DNA of 64,000 nucleotides from Stentor coeruleus (GCA_001970955.1 MPUH01000086.1:49949-113948); one strand, 5' to 3'; positions 42,432 through 53,339 are shown, counted from the stretch's first letter. The notes: generated from the letters alone by a model not told the origin. Numbers and translations are program-made.

Positions 42432-42907
42432 TTAAGTATTTATTAAGATTAGATATGAAAAGTAGGTGCTGGAAAATTATATGATTTTAAATGCTAGCTA
42501 TGAGTAGATTGGGAGTTTATGATTATTGCAGCTTATTTTTTTAGGGACAAACTTTTTATTAAGATTTATTTATATGGATGTAAGCTTTCAAAAGTAATAA
42601 TATTTTACCTGAAAACTTCAATTCCCACTCATTATTTCATTGTCTACCACATTAGACAAATTCAAACTTATTTTAGACATAATTTTTTTAAATAATCCTA
42701 AACTTATTATATATACTTTACTTATTTTCAGTTTATTAATTACAAAATTAACGCTTTCCAGTTTATCATTTAAACCTTTAAATGCAATATCCCAAATTTA
42801 TAACACTAATAAATCTTTAACCTCCGATTCGATACTCCTCTAAAACTTGTGCCAAATTCTCACTCGCTTCAATTAAATTACATAAATCTCATTTTTATAA
42901 AAATCAT
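42432..42907. other. AT-rich spacer
   Basis: Between two plus-strand genes. A TATAAA lies about 14 bases before the next ATG. Nothing else seen. Confidence 0.5.
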
Positions 42908-43987
42908 ATGGAATGGTTCATTGAAACCAGATTTGGTGATCCAATCCTCTGTATAGACATAACCGGAACACAAATGGTTCATGGCTCAGCTCTAGGCCAA
43001 GTTGGATTTCTGAACTTGACAACAAAAGAGCAGTTTCTCTTAACAGAAATCGCAGAAGAAAGCATTAAAGGAATCCACATAACTGAAGATAATATTATAT
43101 ATGCTTCTGTAGGGGATCTTTATGTTTTGGTTCTCTTCAGAAATGAAAGTGGAGAGTGGCATATGGAAGGTGTCTGCCATGAAGGTAGAGAACACACAAA
43201 TTTACTCTGCGGATTTACACAAGTATTACAACACAAATCTAAAGTATGTTTACTTGTCATAGAAGAAGACCAAGAAACTCTTGCTTCTATAAGGGCTGAA
43301 GGTAAAAATAAGCTTATTATAACAAATTCAGCTACTTCTGAACATGAAGAATACACTGGATTGATTTTTCCAAAATTTTCAGTGCCTTTTTACTATAACA
43401 GCGAAAAACTCTTATGGATGGAAAGAGATTTAGCTGGGGCGAGAGTGCTGAAATTAGTAACTTTTAATCCTTTAGGGCACTCGACTGTGAAGTATTTAAA
43501 TAAAAAATTCGGCAGTATTGCTTGTCCTTATATTGTCCAAGATACTATAATACTTATTCATGAATTTAAATATATTCGTAGTTTGGATATTGTCTCTGGA
43601 GAAATCACAGGGACAATTGCTTCAAGTGAAAATGAGATTTTAGCTATTTTCCCTGTTATGATTTGCATGCCTCCAAGTATAGATAGAAATAATCAAGAAA
43701 ATAATATGCTTGTGATGAAAGCTCTAGTGATTTCTGTTGATAAAGCTGGGATAATAAGTTTATGGCAAGAAGGAAATACTATTGAAAGTATTGATTTGAG
43801 TAAATTGGATGGGCTTTCTGTGGATTCTAGTGATAGGTTTTTTGGAATGGGGTATCCGTATGTGTTGAAAGCTGGGGGGATTTACATTGCTGTGTCGACA
43901 GATATTGGGATTATTGTTGTTAAGAGTGAATATCTTAAGATCATTGGTGGGATTGACCCTTTGAATAATTTTACTAATACTATTTGA
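42908..43987 (+). CDS. Probable beta-propeller protein of unknown function (359 aa)
   Basis: No named family recognised. The sequence has the alternating hydrophobic strands of a WD40-like propeller without clear WD dipeptides: GDPILCIDITGTQMVHGSAL, GQVGFLNLTTKEQFLLTEIA, KGIHITEDNIIYASVGDLYV, YIRSLDIVSGEITGTIASSE and ALVISVDKAGIISLWQEGNT. The last resembles a blade ending in ISLWQ. No signal peptide or membrane segment. ATG 42908, TGA stop, which shows that TGA terminates translation here. It might be a subunit of a larger complex, but the sequence gives no direct clue. Confidence 0.7.
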   Translation: MEWFIETRFGDPILCIDITGTQMVHGSALGQVGFLNLTTKEQFLLTEIAEESIKGIHITEDNIIYASVGDLYVLVLFRNESGEWHMEGVCHEGREHTNLLCGFTQVLQHKSKVCLLVIEEDQETLASIRAEGKNKLIITNSATSEHEEYTGLIFPKFSVPFYYNSEKLLWMERDLAGARVLKLVTFNPLGHSTVKYLNKKFGSIACPYIVQDTIILIHEFKYIRSLDIVSGEITGTIASSENEILAIFPVMICMPPSIDRNNQENNMLVMKALVISVDKAGIISLWQEGNTIESIDLSKLDGLSVDSSDRFFGMGYPYVLKAGGIYIAVSTDIGIIVVKSEYLKIIGGIDPLNNFTNTI

Positions 43988-44194
43988 TATAAGAATAAAC
44001 TGAAATATATGGTAAAGATTAATTGAATAATAAAAATTTTATATGCCAAAATAATATGTAATGAAGGCGCACCTATTTTTTAGATATATAAATTAATGTT
44101 TATTTCAAATAGCTAAAAGTCTAATTATATCATTTTATTTGCATAATGCTTAATAAAATACTATCCATATTTTATGTAATAAATATTATATGGG

Positions 44195-44390
44195 CAACAC
44201 TTCCCGTCAGACCTTTGGAATCAAAAATATAGAAGTACAAAAGAATTGCCAAAAAAATAAAATACTTGACTGGAACTTACCCGACTACGGTACAATATAA
44301 CTTTCTAAAGTCAGAGTCAATCAACCGGCTCTCAAACTTTAGGTGGCAATCATTTATATATTAAATGGATGCATGGGTTTGTCTGAATTC
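44195..44390. ncRNA. Candidate structured non-coding RNA (strand unknown)
   Basis: A less AT-rich island in an intergenic gap with nested complementary segments: TCAGAC 44207-44212 with GTCTGA 44381-44386, ATTGCCA 44245-44251 with TGGCAAT 44344-44350, TTGACT 44266-44271 with AGTCAA 44315-44320, and CCG/CGG at 44281-44290. Four properly nested helices within 180 bases are suggestive. I could not match it to U1-U6, SRP, RNase P or a tRNA. Chance pairing has not been excluded by computation. Confidence 0.3.
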
Positions 44391-44514
44391 AAGCATGTAA
44401 TTAGATTTGATACTTAATTTTGTAAAATAAGAATTGTTTGAGGTTTAAAATTTTGGCTATAATATAAACTATTCTAAGCTCATCCATTATAAGAATAAAA
44501 TTTTATCGAAAAAA

Positions 44515-45132
44515 ATGAATCTTAAAAACAAGAATGACACTAAAAAAGGACAGCAAAGCCAAAAAAAGCCTAAACACCGCAGAGTGATTTCAGATGTTGG
44601 AGCCAAAAAAATTCCCAAAGACAGCTATGAAGGGAAAGCACATGAGAAAAAAGAGAAAAAACTTCAAAGAAAAAGTTCACTATGCAAAACCCCATTTCTC
44701 CAGAAAAAAGGTAAAACACATCGAAGAACAGTCTCTGATGTTGCTACTCTCGTACCTTTAATAGGCCAAAACTGTCAAAAAGCTCCAAAAATTTATAAAA
44801 ATCAGATATTCCGTGATATATACGATGAGCATGGAAATCATGATCGTGTTATGGATACAGTGAGTTCTATTGAGGTTTATGAAGAAGTTAATATTGGAAA
44901 TGTTATAACTTTTAATAATAAGTCGGATATTTCCACACAAAAGTTCATCCAGCCAGATCTTTCGTATAAGTCTGTTGAGTATACTTCAAATAACTTCAAG
45001 CAGGAGTTATATGAAAAGCTATTAGGAGTGTCGAAGAAATATGTGGAGATTGATAATATTATGAAACCTATTGCTATTGAGCGGCATCAATTTGGGCGTA
45101 GACCTTCTTTTCAGTTTCATGATGAGAGATAA
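44515..45132 (+). CDS. Basic hypothetical protein with duplicated HRR-SDV motif (205 aa)
   Basis: Not recognised. The N-terminal 85 residues are strongly basic and contain two copies of a short motif, KHRRVISDVGAKK and THRRTVSDVATL, each RRxxSD, a good basophilic-kinase site. The C-terminal half is more ordinary: IFRDIYDEHGNHDRVMDTVS, TSNNFKQELYEKLLGVSKKY and HQFGRRPSFQFHDER, with a third RxxSF-like site. No membrane segment. ATG in context AAAAAATG; TAA stop. Probably a phosphoregulated nuclear or cytoskeletal protein, but this is only inference. Confidence 0.7.
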   Translation: MNLKNKNDTKKGQQSQKKPKHRRVISDVGAKKIPKDSYEGKAHEKKEKKLQRKSSLCKTPFLQKKGKTHRRTVSDVATLVPLIGQNCQKAPKIYKNQIFRDIYDEHGNHDRVMDTVSSIEVYEEVNIGNVITFNNKSDISTQKFIQPDLSYKSVEYTSNNFKQELYEKLLGVSKKYVEIDNIMKPIAIERHQFGRRPSFQFHDER

Positions 45133-45489
45133 TTTCACTAAATAATGTAAAAGATTATAAATAAATGGGATATGAAATAGGGAATAAAAACTAAAAATTG
45201 TGAATTTTTTGTGAAAGTAAGTTAGAGAAAAGCTTGAATAATAGTTTATTAATATGATTTGATGTATATTGCAATGGCGAGTTTTGTTTTAGTTTAAGTT
45301 TATACAAGATTAAATACTATAATCTTTTGAATTATTTTAAAAAGCTGTTAATCTAATCAAAATATGTTTCTAGAATAAACTATATGATTCAAATTATAAA
45401 TTAATTATATTAGTATTAGTTAGGAATTATCGCTTGGCTATTGTCCAGCATTTGCTGATTTTCTTTTTTATAGTATATTTTCGTAATGT
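45133..45489. other. AT-rich spacer
   Basis: Between a hypothetical gene and the retrotransposon relic. Nothing recognised. Confidence 0.5.
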
Positions 45490-46960
45490 AATATTTTTCT
45501 ATCGATTTTTAATATTGCTTGTTGTGTTTCTCTAAATGCTTTTTCAATGATTCATCCCATAAAATAATATGTGTTAATGAAAATTTTTGGTTGTTACGTT
45601 CGCATATTTTGAGTTTGGTTTTTATTTTGTATCATTCAATTTTGTATTCTTTGCAATCTTCAATAACATGTTTTCGTTTTCTGTCCAATACTGACAATGA
45701 GGACGTTTTTGATTCGTGCTTTGATGTCTTAAGTATTTGGCAGTATTCAGTGAAGTTTGATACTGATCTTATTTGGAAAATCAGCCCTGTTCCTAAAGTC
45801 ATGCTTGAGTAGTAAGTTAAATATATAGATAGCATTTCTGTGTTTCTATCTCTGTGATGGTCAAGTATAGTCCGCAGTTATTTTTACTTTTTAGAATCTC
45901 ATTTTATTAAATCTTTTCTTTTATTTTTTAACAGATCATTCTTTTTTCACAGGGGGCTTATAATTTCATCTTCTATATGTATTGCTTCGTTTAATGAGTC
46001 TTTTTCTTGATACATCCTTTGTCTAAATTTTAGTAATCTTAGATCCATTAGACTTCTTACTGAGGTCATACTTAGTTCAGCATGATCATATAATTCAAAC
46101 AGTTTTGAATAGCTTTTAATAAGGATTTAATAAATTTTCTTTGTAATATTCTATACTCTCTATTAATTTTTCGCACTTCTCTTGATTAGTTATAATTTCT
46201 GTTCGATATAATCCAATTGCTTCTATGCATGCTTTTGCTATAATTTTCTTTTGGGTTAGGATTCCTTTCAGTTCGTTTACTATCCTTAAAAAAGCTTAGG
46301 ATTCCTTTCATTTTAGTTTTCTATCGATTATATGCTTTGCTACTTTTTCTTGTGATGCATCCGAGATTTTTATTAATCAGTTTCTTAGGTTGGCTTTTAT
46401 TAATTACTATTTTGGTTATCATTAGTTTCATATACCACTACCTCTAATTTAGAATAACTGAGGTTGAGCTTGTAATTCTTTTTTCGGAATCTGCAATTAG
46501 GATTATCGTCTACATAAGGTAAGATTCCTAATTTCCTGTTGTTTGTATTTTTATTCTATAAGGGCTCTTTTCGATTGCCCATACAGTCTCATTAGTATAA
46601 AATTGATGTTTATTAGGGATGAATAGCCGCCTTATCTGATAATTTTCTTTATTTTAAGCTATTTGCAAAGGTTTCCATTAATAATTATTGCGCTTTCTTC
46701 TCCAGTGTATATTTCTTTTAGGACTTGGATGATATCTTCCCTAATTCCTTGCTTTTCCATTGTTTCAAACAAGATATTTCTACCTATTGAGTCAAATGTT
46801 TTAGCCAATCAAGGAATGCGCATTATGCTGGTCTTCCTTCTGCTTTTGAGCTTCAATAATGCTATTTAGTATATGCATTTGACTTGGATATGCCAAATTT
46901 ATTATGTAAATAAATTTTATAATTTATATTATCAAGTTTATTAAAGTTGAATTAATATGC
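45490..46960 (-). mobile_element. Decayed LINE-type (non-LTR) retrotransposon, reverse-transcriptase fragment
   Basis: Minus-strand pieces in shifting frames match non-LTR reverse transcriptase motifs in the right order. CAFLDWLK then KTFDSIGRNILFETMEKQGI is motif A with the catalytic Asp. IIQVLKEIYTGEESAIIING follows, then IIR-stop-GGYSSLIN in place of RQGxPLSP, and LPYVDDN, the YxDD-type motif. Downstream are helical thumb-like pieces (SVRSLMDLRLLKFRQRMYQ) and a final RPHCQYWTENENML that may be the C-terminal zinc-knuckle region. Many stops and frameshifts make it inactive. No target-site duplication, poly-A tail or 5' endonuclease domain is recognisable. Limits approximate. Confidence 0.7.
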
Positions 46961-47209
46961 AAATTATGATGTTGGCTTAAATATCAACTAAGATTTACAC
47001 TAGTTCTAATATTTTAATATATCGAAATCAGTAATCAGCTCCTTTTCTTCCTCTTTATCATATACAAACTAAATCCAATTTAATAATCATAGTATCTCCT
47101 TCCTTTCATTATCTCATTTAAAAATAAGTTAAATAGTACTTAACTTATTATATCTTACCTAAATTCAAAAAATCTATTATATTTTTCCTTAAGATTATAT
47201 AAAATATTC

Positions 47210-48600
47210 TTTATCTCTTCAACTACTGAATCTCAAAAAGTACATTAGCAAGAATCTCCAATATCCTATTATCACAAAGCCGCTATAGCAAAAAGATCTT
47301 CATCAATCAGTAAAAACCTCTTACAATTATTAGGTGCAGTTGCTAAATTGCTAAGGATAATTGGCATTTTAGCCTGTTTATCTTCAACTTCATCAGTTTG
47401 TGAAGATGATGCCAAAAGCTTGACCAGATTTTCCAAGAATTTTAGTGTTGATGAATTTTAACCTTTGTTACCAAGTTTTTGTCACTGGAGTGCACAAAAA
47501 ACTCAAGTAATGAATCTTTACTAATTGTGCAAAACATAAGCCAACTAGTAAGTTCATCATAAAATATTTGAGGTAAAAGCTCTATGATTTCTTCATTATT
47601 TATAGGTGAAGCAAGCTTCCTTATAAATTCAATAGCTTTCTCTGCTAAATTTGACTGTATATAATCGATTAAGGCACATAAAAAGTCTTAAAATTGGCTA
47701 AATCTTGTAAGAAAATATGTTTGGCTAAGTTGGTTGCAAGCTATAAGCAGTTTAGAGTGATTTCCTTGTGGATAATAGTCCCGAATACTTTAACTATTGT
47801 TTCGATAAGTCCTAAGCATTTTAATAAAGGAATTTAGTTTTTCAGATCATAGAGAAATTTCGAAGGGTTTGAAGAATAGATTTAGCCTGCTCCATGCGCA
47901 TGCACTCATATACTTCATCGTAACCAATAATATTCCAGTGGCGTTTAACATAGATTTCTTCATCAAAAAGAAGAATGTGGTTCATAGAATAAACCAAGTA
48001 CCAAAGCATACTGTCGATAAGCCCATTATTTTCTAGCTGAAATATAAATTATTTATCACAAATAACCGATTTTCAATTATAAATTATAATATATTTTTGC
48101 TAATTACTCATTATAAAATCCAGCTTTAAATATAATTTGTAATAATAATTCTAGTATGCAATTGCTTACAGTATTACAACTAAAAGTAGCAAGTTGTTGA
48201 TTTCCCAATTGACTTCAGCTGGAATTTTGAATCGAATGCTAGAATCATCCTACTAGTATTAGATATCATCGGTGCAGCGACTTTGATTTTCTTAGTAAAT
48301 TTCTTTTTGTGAACTCGCCAGCTACAAACAAATGTTTCTATCGCTTTTTTAAAGAAATATTCTTGTTCATATGAGTAAAGGATTTATAATGCATTGTCTA
48401 AAATTGTAACTAGCTGAAGCACAAGAACTAGGTTAGGCTAAAGCAATAACAACTTCTTTCCAAAGTTTATTGTTGGATGCTTGCTGGAACCCGCGACTGA
48501 TACCTTCTTTATAGAGAACATAGATCAAGCTGATTGCCTCTAATTTTAGGGACTTTCAAGGCCTCATTGCGAGACTCATAAATTCCCTTAGTGATCTTAA
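47210..48600 (-). pseudogene. Decayed protein-coding gene, helical-repeat type
   Basis: Long protein-like stretches lie in order on the minus strand in alternating frames: LEAISLIYVLYKEGISRGFQ, FKKAIETFVCSWRVHKKKFT, MLWYLVYSMNHILLFDEEIY, HWNIIGYDEVYECMRMEQAK, LAEKAIEFIRKLASPINNEE, IIELLPQIFYDELTSWLMFC, and LVKLLASSSQTDEVEDKQAK. They look like an armadillo/HEAT-type helical repeat protein. A resemblance to the C-terminal half of a large endosomal J-protein (RME-8 type) crossed my mind but is too weak to assign. Several stops and frameshifts cannot be removed as 15-nt introns. Confidence 0.55.
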
Positions 48601-48709
48601 TTTTTGTAATTTTATTATAACAATAAAGATATTATTTCTTTAGCATGCATATACTTCTAGCAGCTTGTTTTTAAGGTATATTATATAAATCACTATATTT
48701 ACAGATAAA

Positions 48710-49621
48710 ATGATGCAAAATGGGAGGAAAATTCTTATGTGGGAATCCTTAGGTAGTGTCTGCTATGTTGGTTTATGCATATCTGGTCTTTACTCAGCAA
48801 CTTGCCTAGCAGAGGTCATAAAGTTGTATTATCAACAAGTTATCACCCCAAGCCAACTTCAGAAGAATTTCCCAATCTATGACAAAAAAAAAGTCTTAGT
48901 TTCAGGGCCTATATCTAGTATAGACTCTTCTCAAAAGCAAGTTTATAAAAATGAACACATTGAATCTAGATTTTTCTATGCCCCAAGCAACTACATAACA
49001 AAATCACAAGTATTTTTTACTTAGCAATCTGATTTTTATCTAGGAAATTCTAAAGAAGTTCTTGTAAAGCCTCATCCAGGCACTATTTTTTCTGTTTTTC
49101 ATAGTGAAGAAACAAACCCTCCTAACAAAAAACAAAGGACTTTAAACTTATTAGAACTACCTCTTCTACTTATCAAATGGTTTTTAGGAGTACGCAGAGA
49201 GAGTAGTAAAATAAAACAAGTATCTTTACTTGAGCATGGGCAAAAGGTATTTATTCTTGGACTTGTTCTTCGGCGTGAGCAGCAAATTCAAATAATCCCT
49301 TCTTTAATTGCCAATAATATAAGCTTTAGAGTATTTGAAGCTGCTAAAAAGTTTATGAAAAGCTTAATATTGCCTTTGATTTTTTTGTTAGGGATTTTAG
49401 CAGCTAGGTTGAAAATTCGTGAACTAGAAAAAATGAAGGCTGAAACTGTAATACATGCGAAGAAAAACTCAAAATGTTCGAGGTGTGATACTAATAATTA
49501 TGATTGCATTGTTAAACCTTGCATGCATTTGTGCTTATGCAGAGATTGTCAAGGAATTATCAAGAACTGTCCTTTGTGCAATGAGATTATTACTGGGTAC
49601 GTATTGATATTTAGTGGGTGA
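48710..49621 (+). CDS. MUL1/MAPL-like RING E3 ubiquitin ligase of organelle membranes (298 aa, one intron)
   Basis: Family members are mitochondrial outer-membrane E3 ligases with two membrane spans, an inter-span domain and a C-terminal cytosolic RING. Here ATG 48710 (a second ATG follows at once) starts a protein with a hydrophobic segment at residues about 15-37 (VCYVGLCISGLYSATCLAEV). The inter-membrane region includes KVLVSGPISSID and QVSLLEHGQKVFILGLVLRR, as in the MUL1 BAM/GIDE domain. A second span (LILPLIFLLGILAA) is followed by a C-terminal RING: CSRCDTNNYDCIVKPCMHLC, then CRDCQGIIKNCPLC. Intron 49010-49024 is required to pass a TAG. TGA stop, with the RING at the very end as in MUL1. 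Confidence 0.88.
49010..49024 (+). other. 15-nt intron in the MUL1-like gene (GTATTTTTTACTTAG)
   Basis: Ends in an in-frame TAG; removal fuses the two halves of the E3 ligase. It is the only one of the ten introns without A at position 4. Confidence 0.93.
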
Positions 49622-49903
49622 TTATAATATTAGATTGAGTAAATTTGGCTAAAATTTTACACTTGTTTGAAATTGGACATGATTGAGGTTTAGATAATGT
49701 GGCATGCTAAAAAGAACCTTGAATTTTTTTATTTAGTTTTATAATAACAGGGGTTTAGTTTAATATTTGTAATGAGTCTGCTAATATTAAAATTTGACAT
49801 AAAAGTAAAAAAGAGTGAATTTTCATGCAATTATATTTGAAATTAAAGTTTATGAATTACAATAGCATCTACTTCATGGCTTTAAGTTTGAGTGGTAATA
49901 AAA

Positions 49904-51316
49904 ATGCTTAAACATAGCTTCAGGAGATTCGGGTTACTTCATAGCACCTTAGGTATATTCGATACCTCAAGCAAGGGATACCAGATGGGAATCATCCCTC
50001 CTTGCCAAGCTATTCCTGGCCACAATCCATTAATCCGTGAAGATGGTAATTCTTCCCTCGCCCAATCCACACTATCAAATGGTGTGCGTGTTGTATCTGA
50101 AGTTGGGGCTTACCCAGGCTCGGTTTTCGTTGGGGTTACAATTGACTCAGGTACTCGTGACGAAACAGCCAAGAATTCAGGTGTGGTCCACGCACTTGAA
50201 AAAACCTTCTTAAAAACTAATGTGAGGACCAATGAACAAATCAACTATGGGATGATTCAAATGAGTGGTGGGAGATTTAACATGTCGTACAATCAAGAGT
50301 TCATCCATTACTCAGGTCAATGCCTTTCTCATGATACCTATGACTTCCTTCAGATGCTCAGTGATATTGTATTAGATGAAAAAACTGTTATGGATGAAGA
50401 AGCAGCCCAATGGCGCATTGATGAGTGGTGGAAACTTCGCAATGTTAATATCACGATCCCAAAACGTATTGAAGAGCTTTGGCTCAGCACCGCTTACGGC
50501 TATACAGGCTTCGGTATGCCATTATCAGGTTTTGAAAGCAATTTCCAAAACATTGGCTTTTATGCTATGAATTCATTTAGGAAAAGCTACATCACCCCAG
50601 AGAGAATGATAGTATGGGGTGCAGGCATTGAAAACCACGCTGACTTTGTTCAAGCTGTGACTCCTTATTTCGATAAATTGGAACCTATAAAATCTAAGGC
50701 AAGAACACCTTCTAAGTATATTGGAGGAGAATATAAAGAACTTTTGGACTCACCATTAACTCATGTTGGGCTTTCATTCCATGGACTTCCAAGATCTAAT
50801 CCAGATACTAATGCTGCTTATGTTTTAAAGTATGTTATAGGCAAAAAAGGTGCTGGACTTCATAACAGAGCAGCAACAAAGTTTGGTAAATATAAAGGCC
50901 TTGCTTATCTAGACCCTCATCATACAACTTTCCAAGACACTGGCAATTTCCGTATTAATTTTGCCGCTGCTAATGATAATATTGGAGAAGTATGTCAAGG
51001 TGTTGTTAATGAGATTAAAGATTTAACTAATATTACTCAGGAAGAAGTTGATAGAGCTAAGAACTATTTGGTTAAAGAAGCGATTAATAAGTTTTTAGAT
51101 CCTGGGGTTAGGGTGATGAAGAGTGTTGCGACTATGCATCAAACTGGACAGTTAAGGTCTACTGCTAACTTTGTTAAGGATGTTGAAGATGTTACACTTG
51201 ATAGGGTCAAAGCGACTGCTGAGAAAATTTTCAAGACTTTCCCTACAGTTGTGACTATTGGAGGCAATGTTCATGATGTCTCAAGTGCTGAAGCTTTCTT
51301 TGCTAAGCTTAAGTAG
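49904..51316 (+). CDS. Mitochondrial M16-family protein (MPP / complex III core type) without intact zinc motif (470 aa)
   Basis: M16 proteins form the mitochondrial processing peptidase and the core subunits of complex III. ATG 49904 starts a basic, Ser-rich N-terminus (MLKHSFRRFGLLHSTLG) that fits a mitochondrial presequence. Then come TLSNGVRVVSEVG, SVFVGVTIDSGTRDETAKNS and VVHALEKTFLKT, where active beta-MPP has HFLEHMAFKGT: His96 and Glu99 remain but the second His is Lys100, so zinc peptidase activity is unlikely. Later KGAGLHNRAATKFGKYKG corresponds to the Gly-rich loop region of the alpha subunit. Most likely alpha-MPP/core-2 or a degenerate beta. Richer codon use than its neighbours suggests high expression. 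TAG stop. Confidence 0.85.
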   Translation: MLKHSFRRFGLLHSTLGIFDTSSKGYQMGIIPPCQAIPGHNPLIREDGNSSLAQSTLSNGVRVVSEVGAYPGSVFVGVTIDSGTRDETAKNSGVVHALEKTFLKTNVRTNEQINYGMIQMSGGRFNMSYNQEFIHYSGQCLSHDTYDFLQMLSDIVLDEKTVMDEEAAQWRIDEWWKLRNVNITIPKRIEELWLSTAYGYTGFGMPLSGFESNFQNIGFYAMNSFRKSYITPERMIVWGAGIENHADFVQAVTPYFDKLEPIKSKARTPSKYIGGEYKELLDSPLTHVGLSFHGLPRSNPDTNAAYVLKYVIGKKGAGLHNRAATKFGKYKGLAYLDPHHTTFQDTGNFRINFAAANDNIGEVCQGVVNEIKDLTNITQEEVDRAKNYLVKEAINKFLDPGVRVMKSVATMHQTGQLRSTANFVKDVEDVTLDRVKATAEKIFKTFPTVVTIGGNVHDVSSAEAFFAKLK

Positions 51317-52449
51317 TTTAGTTTTAAGTTAGATTTTTGAATTGAACTATTAAATTAAAGCATGTGCTAAGTATAATTGTGGAATGATTAGATTTTGTTG
51401 ATGTTGCTTTAATGATGAAATTATCGATTTTTTTGTAAGAAATATGTGAGGAATTGATGTAAAATTATTGCTTTTTAATTAAAATAAGAAGTTCATCGGA
51501 AGTAAGATCAGTATTGATTGTAAGAAGAGGATGGAAAGAGAAAAAAATCAATCTTGAAATTTAGATTATAGTTTAAAATTACTGATAGCATATTTATGAA
51601 CAGAAGCATTTAATTTTATTGTAAAATTTATGCTTTCAACAATCAGATAAATTTAGTAATTAAAGGATATTAGGCATTTTTTGAATACCATTTATTAATT
51701 AAATGAACTGAAATTAATCGCCTAGTTGCTGATGGGAATTTTGATAGCTAATACTTAAAGTTAACTTTTATTTGCATATTGATTGCTGGAAATCATTTAT
51801 TTTTGCTGATATTAAAATTCAAGAGTAGTTCTTGGAAAGTTTCTGATATTCATAATGGCCAAAACGAAACAGAAAATATAAATCTGCTGGGATAATAGGG
51901 AAAAGTGAGAAGATTGAGGAAAGCGTGTTGATATAGATATTTTAGTTTCATTCCTTTGTGCGAAAGCATAATTAGATTATTTCTTATACTTTATAAAAAC
52001 TAGCCTTAATTATTATATAAAAAAAGTTTTATATTTTTTACATTCTTTTTGTTAGAATATTTTAATGTTGAAAACCTCTAGATATAATAATTCATTGTTT
52101 TTCAAATATTATTAGAAAAAAATCTAATTGCAAAATTAAACTTAAAATTTATGACTAAGCTTGTAATTATCAAAATACATTAAAAAATTGATTTTGAATT
52201 TAATTTGAATAAATTCTTCAGCTCTGAAATTTCAATAATCATCGATATATAATCATTGTCATATTATTTATTATTCAAGGATAATCAAAAAAAGTTTCTT
52301 AGTTTCCTATAAATCGGGTATATGTAATAAACGCTAAAAATTTTTCTATGATCTTTGAGCATACAGCAAATGCCTTTAAATCAATCTCTTAATCACTTCT
52401 TCTTAAAATAATCACTTCAATATCTAATTTTATATCTAATTTAATCTAT
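51317..52449. other. 1.1-kb AT-rich spacer
   Basis: Convergent 3' region between the M16 gene and the Bax-inhibitor-like gene. No frame or relic I can support. Confidence 0.5.
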
Positions 52450-53187
52450 CTAGTTTTTCTTCTTACCTATGAGCTCTAGTATCTTAATGAAAATCATAAT
52501 GATATCAAGATATATAAGCATAGCTCCAACGATATAATCATCCAATGTCATACCAAACCTCCCTTCATCCATAATTCTTTGTATATCAATAATCAAATAA
52601 ATACTATAAATAACCAATCCTAAAGCAATCCACAGTGGGTGTCCACCAAACCCAGTAAACAAATCAACAATCATCAGAATTACTATGCACACTAGACTCA
52701 CTCCTAAAAATTTAATCATTTCAAAATCAACACACTAAATAGTCTTTACATAATACGAATAAGCTGTAAGTGTCACAGTTAAGCAAGCAGCTAAAACAGC
52801 GGCAGCAAGTACATCTTCAGTCTCATACATGGTGCATATTGCTGCTACAGCATAGCTTTCACACAAAGTCTACATAAATCTTACAAATACAAGTAATGCT
52901 ATATAATTGTAAGGCACAGTTCTGCTTACTGATTTGCAACATATTATAGCAATGCTAGTTATCATTGAAATGATAAATGTTGTTATGAGCATTTCAATTG
53001 ATTGCTGAACAAAGGCTGTCATGGCTTCACTTGCTAGCACTATGAAGGTAAAGACTGCGGTTATTAGAAGTTGGGAGGCAACTATGCTAAGAACTTTGCG
53101 AACAAAGCCTATTCTGTCATTTGAAGGAGAGTTGCGAAATTTGAAAGAGTCATCAGAACTGACATCTAAAGGTCCAGATCCATACAT
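52450..53187 (-). CDS. Bax inhibitor-1 / LFG (TMBIM) family membrane protein (235 aa, two introns)
   Basis: Seven-span ER/Golgi membrane protein family that leaks calcium and modulates cell death. The gene is split by two 15-nt introns (52870-52884, 52735-52749). Spliced, residues 1-25 are a short soluble head. Spans follow one another: LSIVASQLLITAVFTFIVLA, MLITTFIISMITSIAIICC, YNYIALLVFTLCESYAVAAI, LAAAAVLAACLTVTLTAYSY, FLGVSLVCIVILMIVDLF, LWIALGLVIYSIYLIIDIQR and the final hydrophobic DDYIVGAMLIYLDIIMIFIK. FVRKVLSIVASQLL, LVIYSIYLIIDIQRIM and YIVGAMLIYLDIIMIF are the LFG fingerprints, including the pore-lining Asp pair region. ATG 53187, TAG stop. Confidence 0.93.
52735..52749 (-). other. 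15-nt intron in the LFG gene (GTAAAGACTATTTAG)
   Basis: Ends in in-frame TAG; splicing joins TAYSYY to CVDFEMIKFL, keeping the family spacing. Confidence 0.92.
52870..52884 (-). other. 15-nt intron in the LFG gene (GTAAGATTTATGTAG)
   Basis: Ends in in-frame TAG; splicing gives YIALLVFTLCESYAV across a membrane span. Confidence 0.92.
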
Positions 53188-53339
53188 TTTTATATATTAG
53201 ATAATGGGTTATTAGATAAGATAAGGATAGTTTTTAAAGTAATCTTAAGTAAATTTTGATAGTTTTTTAGATGATTTTTTGTATAAATTGTGTGGAATTT
53301 AATTAAAGGTTTATGCATTAGAAGTCCTAAGGAAAAGGC

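Noticed and set aside
42640-42843. 67-codon hydrophobic plus-strand frame between the reductase and the propeller gene
   Set aside because: No ATG at its head and composition of translated AT-rich spacer.
44275-44345. Possible U1 snRNA because of ACTTACC near 44275
   Set aside because: No U1 stem-loop sequences or Sm-site arrangement follow at the right distance; the motif also matches by chance.
45519-45812. 97-codon plus-strand frame
   Set aside because: It opposes the retrotransposon relic, whose minus-strand reading carries the recognisable motifs.
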